From a virus, in the IMG/VR virus record IMGVR_UViG_3300023174_000471, positions 1 to 30,892 of that record: a stretch of DNA of 30,892 nt; one strand, given 5' to 3'. The notes beneath the pieces were generated by a model, which was not told the origin of the DNA, ran no database searches, and saw only the letters and a program-made list of their open reading frames with translations. Made by a program: the position numbers and the translations under genes. Below are positions 14,212 to 21,390 of the stretch, piece by piece. The stretch's first letter is position 1; every line of letters starts with the position of its first letter.

Positions 14212-14873
14212 TTTTTAAGATTCCTAATTTTTTGTTCAGCTATCATTACTAGTTTTTCCATTTGTTGAACAGATTCGCAGTTCCAACGGCGTAATGCTTT
14301 ATTGATTGGGCTATTCGGATCTCGTTTAGTTTTAGCACTTGCTCGGGATTTTTTCATTCCACTCATTCTTGCACAGAATGATTTGCGGCGTTTAGCGGCT
14401 TTACTACCCTTTTTAAGTTTACTTGGTTTAGTAGTAACAGCAGTTTTTAACTTTGAGCCTGGATTCTCTCTACGATATGCCTTTACCGCTTTACGGCTCA
14501 TACCAGATGTTTTGTCCTTTTTGTTGACCTTTTGCCAATCCTCTGTCATTCCCTGTTGACCTAGTGGGATATTAGCAATATCATTTACAGTAATATTAAC
14601 TAAATTAGTTGTACCATTTGCTAGACGGGCAAACATTCCCTGATTATGTAAATTCATCATTGCGTAATAAAGATAGTTTGGGTCAATAACATCAGTTTTT
14701 ACAACTTTAATACCAATTCTTGATGGATCAAACTCTTTAACAGGCTTACCCACTGTCTTATCACTACCCTTACGCACTAACCAAAAGTCAGCGTCTGGCA
14801 TATTAGTAGCAATTTTTGCTAGGTCTTTCAGTCTAGGACTGACATTCTCTGATATAATTTCGGTAAATCTCAT
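14208..14873 (-). CDS. HsdS-like recognition domain fused to DUF6321-like basic domain
   Basis: The 221-residue product begins M-R-F-T-E-I-I-S-E-N, a third capsid-targeting-type N-terminus. Residues ~15-110 resemble a type I restriction specificity (HsdS) half-domain: D-P-N-Y-L-Y-Y-A-M, then A-N-G-T-T-N-L-V-N-I and D-I-A-N-I-P-L. Residues ~118-200 are strongly basic: M-S-R-K-A-V-K-A-Y-R-R-E-N-P-G-S-K-L, K-A-A-K-R-R-K-S-F-C-A-R-M, then N-K-A-L-R-R-W-N-C. This is the pattern I associate with DUF6321 in phages. It is the first gene of the minus operon, with GATAAATA upstream. A DNA-binding virion protein is likely. Confidence 0.65.
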   Translation of the reverse strand: MRFTEIISENVSPRLKDLAKIATNMPDADFWLVRKGSDKTVGKPVKEFDPSRIGIKVVKTDVIDPNYLYYAMMNLHNQGMFARLANGTTNLVNITVNDIANIPLGQQGMTEDWQKVNKKDKTSGMSRKAVKAYRRENPGSKLKTAVTTKPSKLKKGSKAAKRRKSFCARMSGMKKSRASAKTKRDPNSPINKALRRWNCESVQQMEKLVMIAEQKIRNLKK

Positions 14874-14891
14874 ATTGGTATCCGTAAATAG

Positions 14892-14920
14892 TTGACTTTA
14901 TTGTGTAGATATGCTACACT
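14892..14920 (+). promoter_or_regulatory. Sigma-70-type promoter for the UvdE-like gene
   Basis: TTGACT (14892-14897), a 17-bp spacer, and TACACT (14915-14920). Initiation near 14927 rules out the in-frame ATG at 14911 as start and supports the ATG at 14950. Confidence 0.7.
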
Positions 14921-14928
14921 ACATCTAT

Positions 14929-14936
14929 TATTTATC
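14929..14936 (-). promoter_or_regulatory. T4-type late promoter (GATAAATA, minus strand) for the internal-protein operon
   Basis: TATTTATC on the plus strand reads GATAAATA on the minus strand, about 56 bp before the ATG at 14873. It overlaps the leader of the divergent UvdE-like gene, so early plus-strand and late minus-strand transcription start within the same 50 bp. Confidence 0.5.
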
Positions 14937-14949
14937 ACTTTGGACTCCT

Positions 14950-15981
14950 ATGCACTCTTTTGACATTACCACTAAACGTATCGGTTTCGCTTGCAAATGG
15001 GCAGAAATCAACAAGAAAGGTGAGATTGTATCAGCCGAAGGACTTAACACAGGCGGTACAACTCATGCTTGGGCAAAGCGTAATACACGTAGTGTTGTAG
15101 AAGAAAAGATCATGGATGTTGCTAAACGCAATATTATGAATACTCACGCACTTGTTAAAAAAGTTGCTACACTTGACCCACAATTACGTATGTTGCGTCT
15201 TACTAGTGATATGTTTTCATTCTATACTATGGATGAATACAAAGACTTTTGGCATTCAACTGATGTACAGAATAGCTTAGAACGTTGGATGGCACCGATT
15301 GGTGAAACTGCACGTGCTAATGATGTACGACTAAGTTTTCATCCTGACCAATTTGTAGTTTTAGCAAGTGACCGTGAAGAAGTAGTAAATAAGAGTATAG
15401 ATGAATTTGAATATCATTGTGACATGGCTCGTTGGATGGGCTATGGTCAGAAGTTTCAGGATATGAAAATCAATGTACACATCTCTGGTAGAAAAGGTCC
15501 TCAGGGCATCAGAGATGTTTATGGTAGACTTAGCCCCGAGGCACGAAACACACTTACATTAGAAAATGAGGAATACACACATGGACTTACAGACTGCTTA
15601 TCATTATCTGACCTTGTACCGACGGTTATGGACATACATCACCACTGGATTCGGGAAGGTGAGTACATTGAGCCTAATGATGACCGTGTTAAGAGGGTCA
15701 TTGACAGTTGGCGTGGCGTTCGTCCTACTTTACATTATTCTGTCAGTAGGGAAGATTGTCTTGTTGAACACTCCCGAAATGAGCGTCCCTCCCATGATGC
15801 GTTGATTCTAGCAGGACACAGTAAACAAAAACTACGTGCCCATTCGGACTACTATTGGAACGATGCTGTTAACGATTGGGCATTGACATTTATTGATAAA
15901 TTTGATATGATGTGCGAAAGCAAAGCTAAAAATTTAGCCAGCTTTAAATTACTAGAAAGATACAAATGTTTGAAAAATTAA
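14950..15981 (+). CDS. uvdE: UvdE/UvsE-like UV damage endonuclease
   Basis: UVDE enzymes are metal-dependent TIM-barrel endonucleases that nick DNA 5' of UV photoproducts. The 343-residue product shows R-L-T-S-D-M-F-S (83-90), L-S-F-H-P-D-Q-F (128-135), I-N-V-H-I-S-G-R-K-G (174-183), T-L-E-N-E-E (203-208) and V-M-D-I-H-H-H-W (226-233). These supply the His/Asp/Glu metal ligands in the expected order. The K-R-I-G-F-A-C N-terminus is also typical. The ATG at 14950 lies 30 bp after the promoter's -10. It overlaps the next gene by 16 bp. Confidence 0.85.
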   Translation: MHSFDITTKRIGFACKWAEINKKGEIVSAEGLNTGGTTHAWAKRNTRSVVEEKIMDVAKRNIMNTHALVKKVATLDPQLRMLRLTSDMFSFYTMDEYKDFWHSTDVQNSLERWMAPIGETARANDVRLSFHPDQFVVLASDREEVVNKSIDEFEYHCDMARWMGYGQKFQDMKINVHISGRKGPQGIRDVYGRLSPEARNTLTLENEEYTHGLTDCLSLSDLVPTVMDIHHHWIREGEYIEPNDDRVKRVIDSWRGVRPTLHYSVSREDCLVEHSRNERPSHDALILAGHSKQKLRAHSDYYWNDAVNDWALTFIDKFDMMCESKAKNLASFKLLERYKCLKN

Positions 15982-16397
15982 AAAACTTATTTAAAAAGCA
16001 AGAGGTTAAGCCTGAAGTTAAAAAGAAGGAAACAAAGCCTAAACAGCAAAAACCTTCAGTACCTGAACTTACAGCAAAAGAAAAAGCAACGGCAGCAGGT
16101 GAACCATACATTGCTATTACTAAGGTAGAGATCAATCCTGAAAATATCAATGATGGTGCATTTGATTTAGATTTTAATGACAAGTTTGTATTGAATCTTA
16201 TCAAAGCAGGATATAGACAACGGGATGATGATACTGATATAATTATAGTAGATCGTTGGTTTCAAACAGTATGTAGGAATGTGGCATTAGAGATGTATGA
16301 ACAACAAGTAGCAGATCCGGAGAACCGTACGGAAAGCCGTGATGCAAGGGTAATACGTACTAAGGATTTAGGTAATGGCCGTACTGAGGTAAGCTAA
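15966..16397 (+). CDS. Conserved-type phage protein with lysine/proline-rich N-terminus
   Basis: The 143-residue product has a charged, disordered first ~45 residues (many Lys, Glu, Pro) and a folded part with G-E-P-Y-I-A-I-T-K-V, F-D-L-D-F-N-D-K-F-V-L-N-L-I-K-A-G-Y, W-F-Q-T-V-C-R-N-V and D-L-G-N-G-R-T-E-V-S at the C-terminus. I recall this C-terminal pattern from T4-like cyanophage proteins of unknown role. It overlaps the UvdE-like gene by 16 bp and ends just before a hairpin and a new promoter. Confidence 0.75.
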   Translation: MFEKLKNLFKKQEVKPEVKKKETKPKQQKPSVPELTAKEKATAAGEPYIAITKVEINPENINDGAFDLDFNDKFVLNLIKAGYRQRDDDTDIIIVDRWFQTVCRNVALEMYEQQVADPENRTESRDARVIRTKDLGNGRTEVS

Positions 16398-16403
16398 AAA
16401 GTG

Positions 16404-16425
16404 TTGTTTTGATACAACAAAACAA
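16404..16425 (+). terminator. Hairpin between transcription units, weak terminator candidate
   Basis: TTGTTTTG (16404-16411) pairs with CAAAACAA (16418-16425) around a 6-base loop. AAAATTT follows, with no real T-tract on the plus strand, so termination would be weak. The next promoter begins 4 bases later. Confidence 0.35.
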
Positions 16426-16428
16426 AAT

Positions 16429-16457
16429 TTGACATTAAATCCATTATCTGTTACATT
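16429..16457 (+). promoter_or_regulatory. Sigma-70-type promoter for the helicase-HNH gene
   Basis: TTGACA (16429-16434), a 17-bp spacer, and TACATT (16452-16457). The ATG at 16483 follows an AAGGAATTAC ribosome-binding site. Confidence 0.7.
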
Positions 16458-16482
16458 CTATATATAAACTATAAGGAATTAC

Positions 16483-18402
16483 ATGAGTCACTTATCTCCA
16501 AATACAATTAAACTAACAACTGCAACAAAGCAGATTGATTTAGCTTTTATGAGACCTCTACAACGTCAATATTTGCACGATGAAATTTTTAAATCTATCA
16601 GTGATTCTGAATTGGCTAATGACCAAAGAATTACCATTATCCCTGCAGGAACTAATGCAGGTAAATCTACTGTTATTACTAAGATTACGATTCCTTATGT
16701 AGTCTATCTTGATTCTTCAGTTAAATGTATTACTTTTACATCTCCTGATTCGGGATGTGTTGATGGTCCTTATCATAAGTTTCATGCTGAGTGGAATGGC
16801 AAACGTATCACATGTGCTGACGGTACTATTAAACAATTTAGGGCCCGTCGTAAAGACGATATTAAATTGTCTTGGATGATCGGTGAAGCTACCTCAGACG
16901 AGATTGTTGACGTATGGTTTGTATCTACTCAATGGTTACGTCAGATTTGGAGTGAATATAGTGAACCCTACATGCCAAAATCCATTGGTGTACCACAATA
17001 TATTTTTGTAGATGAAATTCATTTTGGTATGGGCACAATTGACGCTACTACAATCTTTTTGGATCAAGGCCGTAATAACAACAACTTTGATCCAAAATGG
17101 TTGCCTACTATTTATGGTATGGCAGTTGCTGGATCACGTGTTTTAGGTTATACAGGCACTGCTACTGTTAGTCAGCAAGGTGGAACTGCTTTAGGTGCAG
17201 GCGTGTTTAAATCATTGACACCAATGCCTGAAAATAAAAACACCAGTGTGTTTGCAGAAATTTTACCTATCAAAACTGATATGTTTTCATCTACCTACCG
17301 TAGTGAGTTATTGAATACATACGACTTGTCTAAGTTAGTTTATGAATTGTCTGTTAACAAGTGTGATAAATTTTTCAAAGAGATTGATGCAGACACCTGG
17401 CAAAAAGCAATGGATATTGGCATTGTAAAAATCATGCCCGGTGCATTCTTTAAGTTTGGTCGTGAAGATGCTACAAAATCTATTCCATTATATAGTACAC
17501 GCGGAAGGAGAAATGATTTCCTATCATTTGCCAGTGACTTAAATGCTAATATTGGTATTGTGACCAGTGATGAAAAGAAATACTTTAAACCAAATTACGG
17601 AAGACAGTACAAAGATGCATATTCTATCATTAGAGAGGCAAACGATCCATCAAATATTGTTGATCCTTTTTTGTTAAGCGTTATTATGCAAGGTAACATG
17701 GGTTGGGATATTCCTCGTCTGAAACAAATTTCATTCTTGGGTTATCCTAGTGCAAAGAATGTTTTCTTGATGCAACTTCAAACTATGGCACGTGCAAAGC
17801 GTTTAGTGTGTGATGTATATGACCATACTGATAAAGCACGACAAATTGCAGAATTGGATGTGTCTTCTGAACAGAAAGTTCTATTGGCTAAGTTTGTTGT
17901 ATTTGTAAACACGGCTAATATTGTTATTCCTAACGATTCACCATTGTTGGATAAAGCATATAATAACTTTCGTAAAAACATGTATACACCTGATCAAGGT
18001 TTAGACCTGTATTTAAACATCATTAATACGCATGTGCCTGTTACGAAGAACAATCTGTCTAAAGTAACCAAACCTCACTTTCACATGGGTTACAATCCCG
18101 GTTCACAAAATCAAATAAACAAGAAAGATTATTGTGAACATTGTACCGAATTGGGATTAGTTAACGACAAGGGAGTTACCTTCTGCAAAATTATTGGGAG
18201 AGTACAAGCAGAAGATGAGGCAGGACGTAAGTTGACTGATGTTGAATTTAACGAGTATTGGAAAGGCCAGTTAAAATTGGATCATCGTAATGGTGATCGT
18301 ACTGATAATCGTCCTGAAAATCTATATACACGTGATGGTATCAGCGATGGGTTGAAAACCTTAATTCATAAGGATTACTTGAATAGCTACAAAGCGGCTT
18401 GA
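16483..18402 (+). CDS. SF2 helicase-like ATPase with C-terminal HNH-like module
   Basis: The 639-residue product has helicase motifs in order: Walker A A-G-T-N-A-G-K-S (55-62), DEIH box F-V-D-E-I-H-F-G (175-182), G-Y-T-G-T-A-T (222-228) as motif III, M-G-W-D-I-P-R-L (406-413) as motif V, and Q-L-Q-T-M-A-R-A-K-R (431-440) as motif VI. The last 100 residues hold C-E-H-C (551-554), a later Cys568, and L-D-H-R-N-G-D-R-T-D-N-R-P-E-N-L (599-614), the core of HNH/His-Me finger nucleases. It has its own promoter and precedes the exonuclease, so a DNA-processing role is likely. DNA or RNA as substrate is unclear. Confidence 0.7.
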   Translation: MSHLSPNTIKLTTATKQIDLAFMRPLQRQYLHDEIFKSISDSELANDQRITIIPAGTNAGKSTVITKITIPYVVYLDSSVKCITFTSPDSGCVDGPYHKFHAEWNGKRITCADGTIKQFRARRKDDIKLSWMIGEATSDEIVDVWFVSTQWLRQIWSEYSEPYMPKSIGVPQYIFVDEIHFGMGTIDATTIFLDQGRNNNNFDPKWLPTIYGMAVAGSRVLGYTGTATVSQQGGTALGAGVFKSLTPMPENKNTSVFAEILPIKTDMFSSTYRSELLNTYDLSKLVYELSVNKCDKFFKEIDADTWQKAMDIGIVKIMPGAFFKFGREDATKSIPLYSTRGRRNDFLSFASDLNANIGIVTSDEKKYFKPNYGRQYKDAYSIIREANDPSNIVDPFLLSVIMQGNMGWDIPRLKQISFLGYPSAKNVFLMQLQTMARAKRLVCDVYDHTDKARQIAELDVSSEQKVLLAKFVVFVNTANIVIPNDSPLLDKAYNNFRKNMYTPDQGLDLYLNIINTHVPVTKNNLSKVTKPHFHMGYNPGSQNQINKKDYCEHCTELGLVNDKGVTFCKIIGRVQAEDEAGRKLTDVEFNEYWKGQLKLDHRNGDRTDNRPENLYTRDGISDGLKTLIHKDYLNSYKAA

Positions 18403-18427
18403 CATTAAATCAAAATAGTAGTATACT
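18399..18427 (+). promoter_or_regulatory. Sigma-70-type promoter giving a probably leaderless exonuclease mRNA
   Basis: TTGACA (18399-18404, overlapping the TGA stop of the helicase gene), a 17-bp spacer, and TATACT (18422-18427). The ATG lies at 18434, only 6 bases past the -10, so initiation would fall on or next to the start codon. Confidence 0.7.
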
Positions 18428-18433
18428 TACAGC

Positions 18434-19432
18434 ATGAAATACGCATTAATTGACACAGCAAACACATTCTTCCGTGCCCGTCACATAGCATCACGTAATA
18501 GTGATACATGGGAAAAGATTGGCATGGCCCTACATCTTACACTTGCATCATGTAATCAAATAGTTCGCAAATTTGGTATTGACCACGTTGTGTTTTGTCT
18601 TGAGGGCCGTAGCTGGCGTAAGGACTATTACGAGCCATATAAGAAAAATCGTATTGTTGATACTCAAGCACAAACTCAGGCTGAAAAAGAAGAAAATGAA
18701 ATGTTCTGGGACACTTATGAAAAGTTCACAACCTTCTTGCGTGAAAAAACTAACGTGTCAGTATTGCGTGATCCTAAGGCAGAAGCGGATGACTTAATTG
18801 CCCGTTTTATTCACTTGCACCCTGAAGATGAACATTTCATTATTAGTAGCGATAGTGATTACATTCAACTGATTACAGAAAATGTGAAACAGTACAATGG
18901 TATTAGTAATCAATTAATTACTACCGAAGGGTACTTTGATGACAAGGGTAAAATCGTCAAAGATAAGAAAACAGGTGAACCTAAATTGTTAGGTGACCCG
19001 CAATATATTCTATTTGAGAAATGTATGCGGGGTGATGCAACCGACAATGTATTTTCTGCTTTTCCCGGAGTTCGTAGTAAAGGTAGTAAGAATAAAGTTG
19101 GATTGATGGAAGCTTATGCTGACCGTAATAAACAGGGCTACTCGTGGAACAACATGATGTTGCAACGCTGGTCTGACCACAATGATGTGGAACATCGTGT
19201 ACGTGATGATTATGAACGTAATCGGGTATTGATTGATTTGACTTGTCAGCCTGATGAGGTGAAACAATCAGTAGATAAATATATCCGTGAAGGTGTGCGT
19301 ACAATTAATACACCTCAAGTTGGTATTCACTTTATGAGATTCTGTGGAAAATATGATTTGACTAAGATTAGCGAGCAAGCAGAAACTTATGCAAAATGGT
19401 TAAACAATCCTTATCAAGGCGTACTAGCATGA
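18434..19432 (+). CDS. 5'-3' exonuclease / flap endonuclease (PIN-FEN family)
   Basis: The 332-residue product carries the FEN/T4 RNase H acidic cluster: L-I-D-T-A-N-T-F-F-R (5-14), F-C-L-E-G with Glu57, E-A-D-D-L-I-A (117-123), S-S-D-S-D-Y-I-Q-L (138-146), and R-G-D-A-T-D-N-V-F (199-207) leading into the helix-turn-helix F-P-G-V. Such enzymes remove RNA primers and 5' flaps during replication. There is no ribosome-binding site before the ATG, and the promoter is immediately upstream. It overlaps the next gene by ATGA. Confidence 0.88.
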   Translation: MKYALIDTANTFFRARHIASRNSDTWEKIGMALHLTLASCNQIVRKFGIDHVVFCLEGRSWRKDYYEPYKKNRIVDTQAQTQAEKEENEMFWDTYEKFTTFLREKTNVSVLRDPKAEADDLIARFIHLHPEDEHFIISSDSDYIQLITENVKQYNGISNQLITTEGYFDDKGKIVKDKKTGEPKLLGDPQYILFEKCMRGDATDNVFSAFPGVRSKGSKNKVGLMEAYADRNKQGYSWNNMMLQRWSDHNDVEHRVRDDYERNRVLIDLTCQPDEVKQSVDKYIREGVRTINTPQVGIHFMRFCGKYDLTKISEQAETYAKWLNNPYQGVLA

Positions 19433-19683
19433 ACGAACGAATTAAACTACTTGCTGAACAGACTAAAAAGTATGCTCTTGATGCTATGATTAAAATCACA
19501 GACAAGGAACAAGCATTGAAAGTTTATTCAGAAACTTATGATACAAAGTTCGCCGAGTTGATTGTTCATCAAATGTTGGATATCACTGATGCACATACAG
19601 AGGTGTTCCAAACTGATCGGGACCGGGCCCTTATTGAACACATCAAACAATCCGTGAAACAACATTTCGGAGTTGAAGAATGA
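19429..19683 (+). CDS. KFAELIV-family small phage protein, copy 1
   Basis: The 84-residue product has the family layout: M-N-E-R-I-K-x-L-A-E-Q start, T-K-F-A-E-L-I-V core and K-Q-H-F-G-V-E-E end. It is predicted to be mostly helical and acidic. It overlaps the exonuclease by ATGA. Other copies lie at 19868, 21615, 21875, 22132 and 29169, with divergent ones at 23067 and 29389. Function unknown. Confidence 0.8.
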   Translation: MNERIKLLAEQTKKYALDAMIKITDKEQALKVYSETYDTKFAELIVHQMLDITDAHTEVFQTDRDRALIEHIKQSVKQHFGVEE

Positions 19684-19871
19684 AAACACCAAGATGGTAT
19701 AGTGCCGATGAAATCCGAACATGGAGTGTTCAAGCCACTGACAATAGAGGCTTTTATAAATGTTGCAGACCAATGAGTTATCCTGGATGGAATATTCGCA
19801 AACGATTGAAGATGGCTTGGTGGGTGTTTACTGGCAAAGGTGATGTTTTGATGTGGGAGGTTGAAGAATGA
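19680..19871 (+). CDS. Small phage protein (AWWVFTGK motif), unknown function
   Basis: The 63-residue product contains R-K-R-L-K-M-A-W-W-V-F-T-G-K-G-D-V-L-M-W-E, a pattern I recall in many marine phage small proteins. It overlaps both neighbours by ATGA, sitting between two KFAELIV-family genes. It may be a peripheral membrane or aromatic-rich binding protein, but nothing fixes a role. Confidence 0.75.
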   Translation: MKTPRWYSADEIRTWSVQATDNRGFYKCCRPMSYPGWNIRKRLKMAWWVFTGKGDVLMWEVEE

Positions 19872-20119
19872 ACCAACGAATTAAAGAACTTTCCGAACTG
19901 GCTGATGAATATGCTGAACAAACTGTTCATTATTACATGGGTCAGTTTGATGGATTGACTTGGGAAGGTAAAATCAAACAAACAAGAGATACAAAGTTCG
20001 CCGAGTTGATTGTGCAAGACTGTGCCAATTTTGTGCGTGAAGAATATGACCATGTTGACGCAGAGGGTATTGCATGGTACATGGAAATCAAATATGGTTT
20101 GCATGGAGATTATGCATGA
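19868..20119 (+). CDS. KFAELIV-family small phage protein, copy 2
   Basis: The 83-residue product shows M-N-Q-R-I-K-E-L-S-E-L and D-T-K-F-A-E-L-I-V-Q-D-C. Its C-terminus (M-E-I-K-Y-G-L-H-G-D-Y-A) has diverged from the H-F-G-V-E-E ending. The 20-nt core AAGTTCGCCGAGTTGATTGT is identical to copies 1 and 3', showing recent duplication or gene conversion. ATGA overlaps on both sides. Confidence 0.8.
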   Translation: MNQRIKELSELADEYAEQTVHYYMGQFDGLTWEGKIKQTRDTKFAELIVQDCANFVREEYDHVDAEGIAWYMEIKYGLHGDYA

Positions 20120-20424
20120 TTGACTATCACGAAGCCATTAAAGAAATGCACAAAGGCAATGTGGTCAAATATGTGGGCACAGTCAACGGTAATGTGATGA
20201 CAGATCGGGGCTGGAGTTGGTGTATGTGTCGTGGATGCGTTTTTCCCTACAACGGCGAGCCCTTATGGAACATGGGGGGCCGAATGGTTTATGATCCAGA
20301 CTTTCGTTATGTTCTAACAGGTGAAACTGTGGATCCTAGAGCTTGGCGGCCAGAGGAGAATAGAGACCGTAAAGATATCAAGAGCAAGTTAGGTTATAGT
20401 CGCATAGGATTGGGCAATATATGA
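20116..20424 (+). CDS. Phage protein with WSWCMCRGC motif, unknown function
   Basis: The 102-residue product begins M-I-D-Y-H-E-A-I-K-E-M-H-K-G-N-V-V-K-Y and has G-W-S-W-C-M-C-R-G-C-V-F, then D-F-R-Y-V-L-T-G-E. The C-x-C-x-x-C group might bind a metal. The first ~20 residues loosely recall the start of DUF2829 proteins, but the rest does not match. The ATG at 20116 (ATGA) is chosen over an in-frame ATG at 20074. Confidence 0.7.
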   Translation: MIDYHEAIKEMHKGNVVKYVGTVNGNVMTDRGWSWCMCRGCVFPYNGEPLWNMGGRMVYDPDFRYVLTGETVDPRAWRPEENRDRKDIKSKLGYSRIGLGNI

Positions 20425-20633
20425 AAAACACAGTAAGATTAAATCGTAGAGAAGTTGAACATTTATATGAATTGTTTAATAAGTTACATGAATCAGGCGA
20501 CCATGGGTCAGTAGTATTGTGTGAAGAAAGTGGTAGTGGTATTGGTGCAGTATTAACCGCTACATTTGTAATAACTCACATGGGTGTAGAAGGTGAATTT
20601 ACTTGCACCATTAGTGATGAAAGTAATTGGTGA
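20421..20633 (+). CDS. Small phage protein, paralogue of the product at 9800
   Basis: The 70-residue product shares the L-Y-E-L-F helix, the E-E-S-G-S-G-I-G motif and an acidic ending (S-D-E-S-N-W) with the 9800 protein. The two lie 10.6 kb apart and on either side of the minus operon. Function unknown; ATGA overlap upstream. Confidence 0.75.
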   Translation: MKNTVRLNRREVEHLYELFNKLHESGDHGSVVLCEESGSGIGAVLTATFVITHMGVEGEFTCTISDESNW

Positions 20634-20639
20634 TATATA

Positions 20640-20801
20640 ATGGGTTGGCGATATGAAGTTAATGTATGGGATAGTCCAGTTGATGGGCCTTACTATTGGT
20701 TACAGATTTACGCTGGACCAAGCGTAATCCGAGCCATCTACAATATGTGGTGGGCAAAACGCAACGGTTGGAAATGTATCAGACTGGAGTATAGACCGTG
20801 A
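20640..20801 (+). CDS. 53-residue aromatic phage protein, unknown function
   Basis: This short gene encodes M-G-W-R-Y-E-V-N-V-W-D-S-P and later A-I-Y-N-M-W-W-A-K-R, with seven Trp or more in 53 residues. It lies 6 nt after the previous stop and ends in a GTGA overlap with the next gene, which supports its reality. It is below the usual size cut-off and easily missed. Confidence 0.7.
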   Translation: MGWRYEVNVWDSPVDGPYYWLQIYAGPSVIRAIYNMWWAKRNGWKCIRLEYRP

Positions 20802-21031
20802 GAGTAGAATTCAATCAAGGTGTGCCTGAAGGGTGTGTTGAATGGTTGTATGAGAATGTGGGCAGAGGCAATCTTACCAATACCAAAGACTGTGCCGCGT
20901 ATGCTTGGTTTTATGATCGGGTGTTTATTCCCAAACCTAGTAGTCCTCAAAATGAAGGACGATATGTGCCTACTATCACAGTCAAAGATCCCAAGTTGGC
21001 AACTTGGTTTGCGTTGAGGTGGGCATCGTGA
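20798..21031 (+). CDS. Small phage protein, unknown function (GTG start)
   Basis: The 77-residue product starts at a GTG in a GTGA overlap. It contains P-E-G-C-V-E-W-L-Y-E-N-V-G and ends D-P-K-L-A-T-W-F-A-L-R-W, the latter a recurring C-terminal helix in phage small proteins. Globular, acidic; no catalytic motif. Confidence 0.75.
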   Translation: MRVEFNQGVPEGCVEWLYENVGRGNLTNTKDCAAYAWFYDRVFIPKPSSPQNEGRYVPTITVKDPKLATWFALRWAS

Positions 21032-21387
21032 GTACTAGTGAAATCAAGGGCTTGTTCTTCTTGCCTTCTGGTAGATATATCCCCATGGGTCTAAATATCT
21101 TACAGAAACTTTGGTGGCAATTTGTACCCGGAGTTGTAGTCAATGTTCGTTGGCCCAGAGAGGGATGGGTAGTATTAAATAAGGACAGCACCGGAGGTCA
21201 AGTTTCTACTTTGAGTGCTGATCCAAACGATCACTATCGTCCCTGGATGGAACAGCATGTTGGCCGGCAAGGTTGGGATTGGAACTGGGGTATGGCTGAT
21301 CGTGATGCCACAGACAACAGGTTAACCATAAAGATTAGACAACGGTATGCCAAGTATGCTACAATAGCGGCAATACAATGGAGTTAA
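21028..21387 (+). CDS. Phage protein with DPNDHYRPWM motif, unknown function (GTG start)
   Basis: The 119-residue product contains D-P-N-D-H-Y-R-P-W-M-E-Q-H-V-G-R-Q-G-W-D-W-N-W, which I recall as a conserved block in phage proteins without function. It looks like a beta-rich globular protein. The GTG at 21028 (GTGA overlap) is preferred over the TTG at 21004. Confidence 0.75.
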   Translation: MSTSEIKGLFFLPSGRYIPMGLNILQKLWWQFVPGVVVNVRWPREGWVVLNKDSTGGQVSTLSADPNDHYRPWMEQHVGRQGWDWNWGMADRDATDNRLTIKIRQRYAKYATIAAIQWS

Positions 21388-21390
21388 ACG

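Noticed and set aside
13956-14559. Plus-strand open frames opposite the minus operon
   Set aside because: They are antisense shadows of the GP88-like and DUF6321-like genes, with no ribosome-binding sites and unprotein-like composition.
14911-14949. In-frame ATG at 14911 as start of the UvdE-like gene
   Set aside because: It lies in the spacer of the promoter at 14892-14920, upstream of the expected transcription start; the ATG at 14950 matches the family N-terminus.
19274-19281. GATAAATA inside the exonuclease gene as a late promoter
   Set aside because: It lies mid-gene, 150 bp from the next start, and is explained by codons for D-K-Y.
20116-20424. DUF2829/Tad2-like anti-Thoeris protein
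   Set aside because: Only the first ~20 residues loosely fit; the C-terminal part and length do not match.
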